Assembly: GCA_964523735.1 (NCBI GenBank)
Contig: CAZFYZ010000162.1
Coordinates: 1-7,498 of the forward strand
DNA length: 7,498 nt
Reading direction: 5' to 3'
Source of the DNA: CAZFYZ01 sp964523735
Lineage (GTDB): Bacteria > Armatimonadota > UBA5829
Shown in pieces: positions 6,797 through 7,498 of this stretch. The stretch's first letter is position 1. Each line of letters begins with the position of its first letter. The translations under genes were made by a program, and so were the position numbers. The notes beneath the pieces were generated by a model, which worked only from the letters and a program-made list of their open reading frames with translations, did not search any database and was not told the origin of the DNA.

Positions 6797-6830
6797 GTGC
6801 AGGGGTTCAGAGACAGTAGAACCTCTGCAC
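6797..6830 (-). terminator. Hairpin between the two GH36-like genes
   Basis: GTGCAGGGGTTC (6797-6808) pairs with GAACCTCTGCAC (6819-6830), 12 pairs including one wobble, around a 10-base loop. It begins 15 bases past the stop codon of the upstream minus-strand gene, where a terminator or transcript-stabilising hairpin is expected. The minus-strand sequence after it (TACCCCACTTCGG) has no T run, so it may attenuate or process the transcript rather than stop it fully. If read through, both genes form one operon. Confidence 0.5.
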
Positions 6831-6845
6831 ACCACCACGGTTTGG

Positions 6846-7498
6846 CTACAGGTCTCGCGCTTTCGGTCCGTTGATCCAGATTATTTCGGATGCTTCGTCG
6901 CCGGTCATCCCACTGACTCGTATGCCTTCGTCCATCAGTTGTGCTCCTGTCATTGAGCAACTGAGGTGGGTCCGATCCTGGAATTCGAGTGAGTAGGTTG
7001 CTTCTCGGTTCAGTCCCTTGAGGGTGATCACCTTGCTGTCCCCATCAACGGCTTTATCGGATGGTTTGAAGACAAAGACAGACCCACGGTCCAGCTGGGG
7101 ATTGTAGAACTGCAATCCATCCCAATTGACACCATCCGCGATCGGCAGGATATGATAGACATTGCCCCCTCGAAGGATAGGGCGCTGTCGAGCTTTGTAC
7201 AGAGCAATATGTTCTCGATAGATCGGGTTGTCTACGGCCCAGGTCAGGATTGCGCCAAGCATATCAGTGCGCAGGTAATACGCGCTAACAGCCGGGCCGA
7301 GATCAGACTTCAACTGGACCGGATTGATCGCAAAGGTATTGGAGAAGTAGGTTGTCCGGGTCTTCCACGGGACCTGGTCGAGGTCGTTCATTGTGCAGAA
7401 GGTCATCCTCCGGCAGATAGAGAACCCCTTGAACTTGCCGCCATTGCAGCAGTTCTCGTACCGGTATCCTGGACGGTTGTTGATCATGTAGTCTTGAA
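6846..7498 (-). CDS. GH36-like glycoside hydrolase, C-terminal part (5' cut by window)
   Basis: The frame is open to the window edge; the ATG at 7487 is preceded in frame by Gln-Asp-Tyr with no stop and no ribosome-binding site, so it is an internal Met and only the C-terminal ~216 residues are visible. Numbering from that Met, YENCCNGGK (10-18) matches NCASGGR of the neighbouring enzyme. Asp35 in TMNDLD falls 18 residues after the second Gly, the same spacing as acid/base Asp774 next door, so the general acid appears present. LRTDMLGAILTW and the YREHIALYKARQRPIL helix belong to the end of the barrel. A beta-sandwich follows (GSVFVFKPSDKAVDGDSKVI onward), ending KARDL. The usual GGR is GGK, and the sequence is well diverged from its neighbour, so a different linkage or sugar is possible. 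The nucleophile and any signal peptide lie outside the window. Clan GH-D membership is probable; activity is unproven. Confidence 0.82.
   Translation of the reverse strand, partial: QDYMINNRPGYRYENCCNGGKFKGFSICRRMTFCTMNDLDQVPWKTRTTYFSNTFAINPVQLKSDLGPAVSAYYLRTDMLGAILTWAVDNPIYREHIALYKARQRPILRGGNVYHILPIADGVNWDGLQFYNPQLDRGSVFVFKPSDKAVDGDSKVITLKGLNREATYSLEFQDRTHLSCSMTGAQLMDEGIRVSGMTGDEASEIIWINGPKARDL

Noticed and set aside
6719..6838. The ATG at 6838 as the start of the GH36 fusion protein
   Set aside because: It puts 40 non-homologous residues in front of a clear signal peptide and runs through both hairpins; the TTG at 6718 has GGAGG at ideal spacing.

Overview
The window is bacterial DNA: GC-rich, densely coding, with Shine-Dalgarno sites, GTG and TTG starts, and two convergent gene blocks. 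The mix of an indirect Asn/Gln-tRNA pathway with secreted, multidomain glycoside hydrolases would suit an environmental polysaccharide degrader such as Armatimonadota or a PVC-group lineage. That placement is a weak inference, because no rRNA or phylogenetic marker is present.

Left block (plus strand, 1-3796): a tRNA-dependent amidation operon. The first gene, cut by the window's left edge, is aspartyl-tRNA synthetase (AspRS). Its last ~97 residues are a complete GatC-like domain, so AspRS and GatC are one polypeptide. Next, 36 bp on, is a 395-residue GatA homologue. It keeps the amidase-signature scaffold, but all three residues of the Ser-cisSer-Lys triad are replaced (Gln30, Asp83, Glu107), and it is about 90 residues shorter than usual. 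Third, 17 bp on, is gatB, full length with most kinase and zinc-site residues kept but one conserved motif shortened. A 10-bp perfect hairpin directly after gatB ends the block. The gene order encodes every part of an Asp-tRNA(Asn) transamidosome, with the two Asp-handling steps tethered, yet the subunit that should release ammonia from glutamine looks dead. This is the most unusual thing in the window.

Right block (minus strand, 7498-3872): two clan GH-D (GH36-like) alpha-galactosidase-type genes in tandem. The upstream one is cut by the right edge. The downstream one is an exported 948-residue protein joining an FGE-sulfatase-fold domain to a complete GH36 enzyme. The 127-bp gap between them holds two hairpins.

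The two blocks converge at 3797-3871 and have no evident functional link. No RNA gene, mobile element, CRISPR array or origin was seen.
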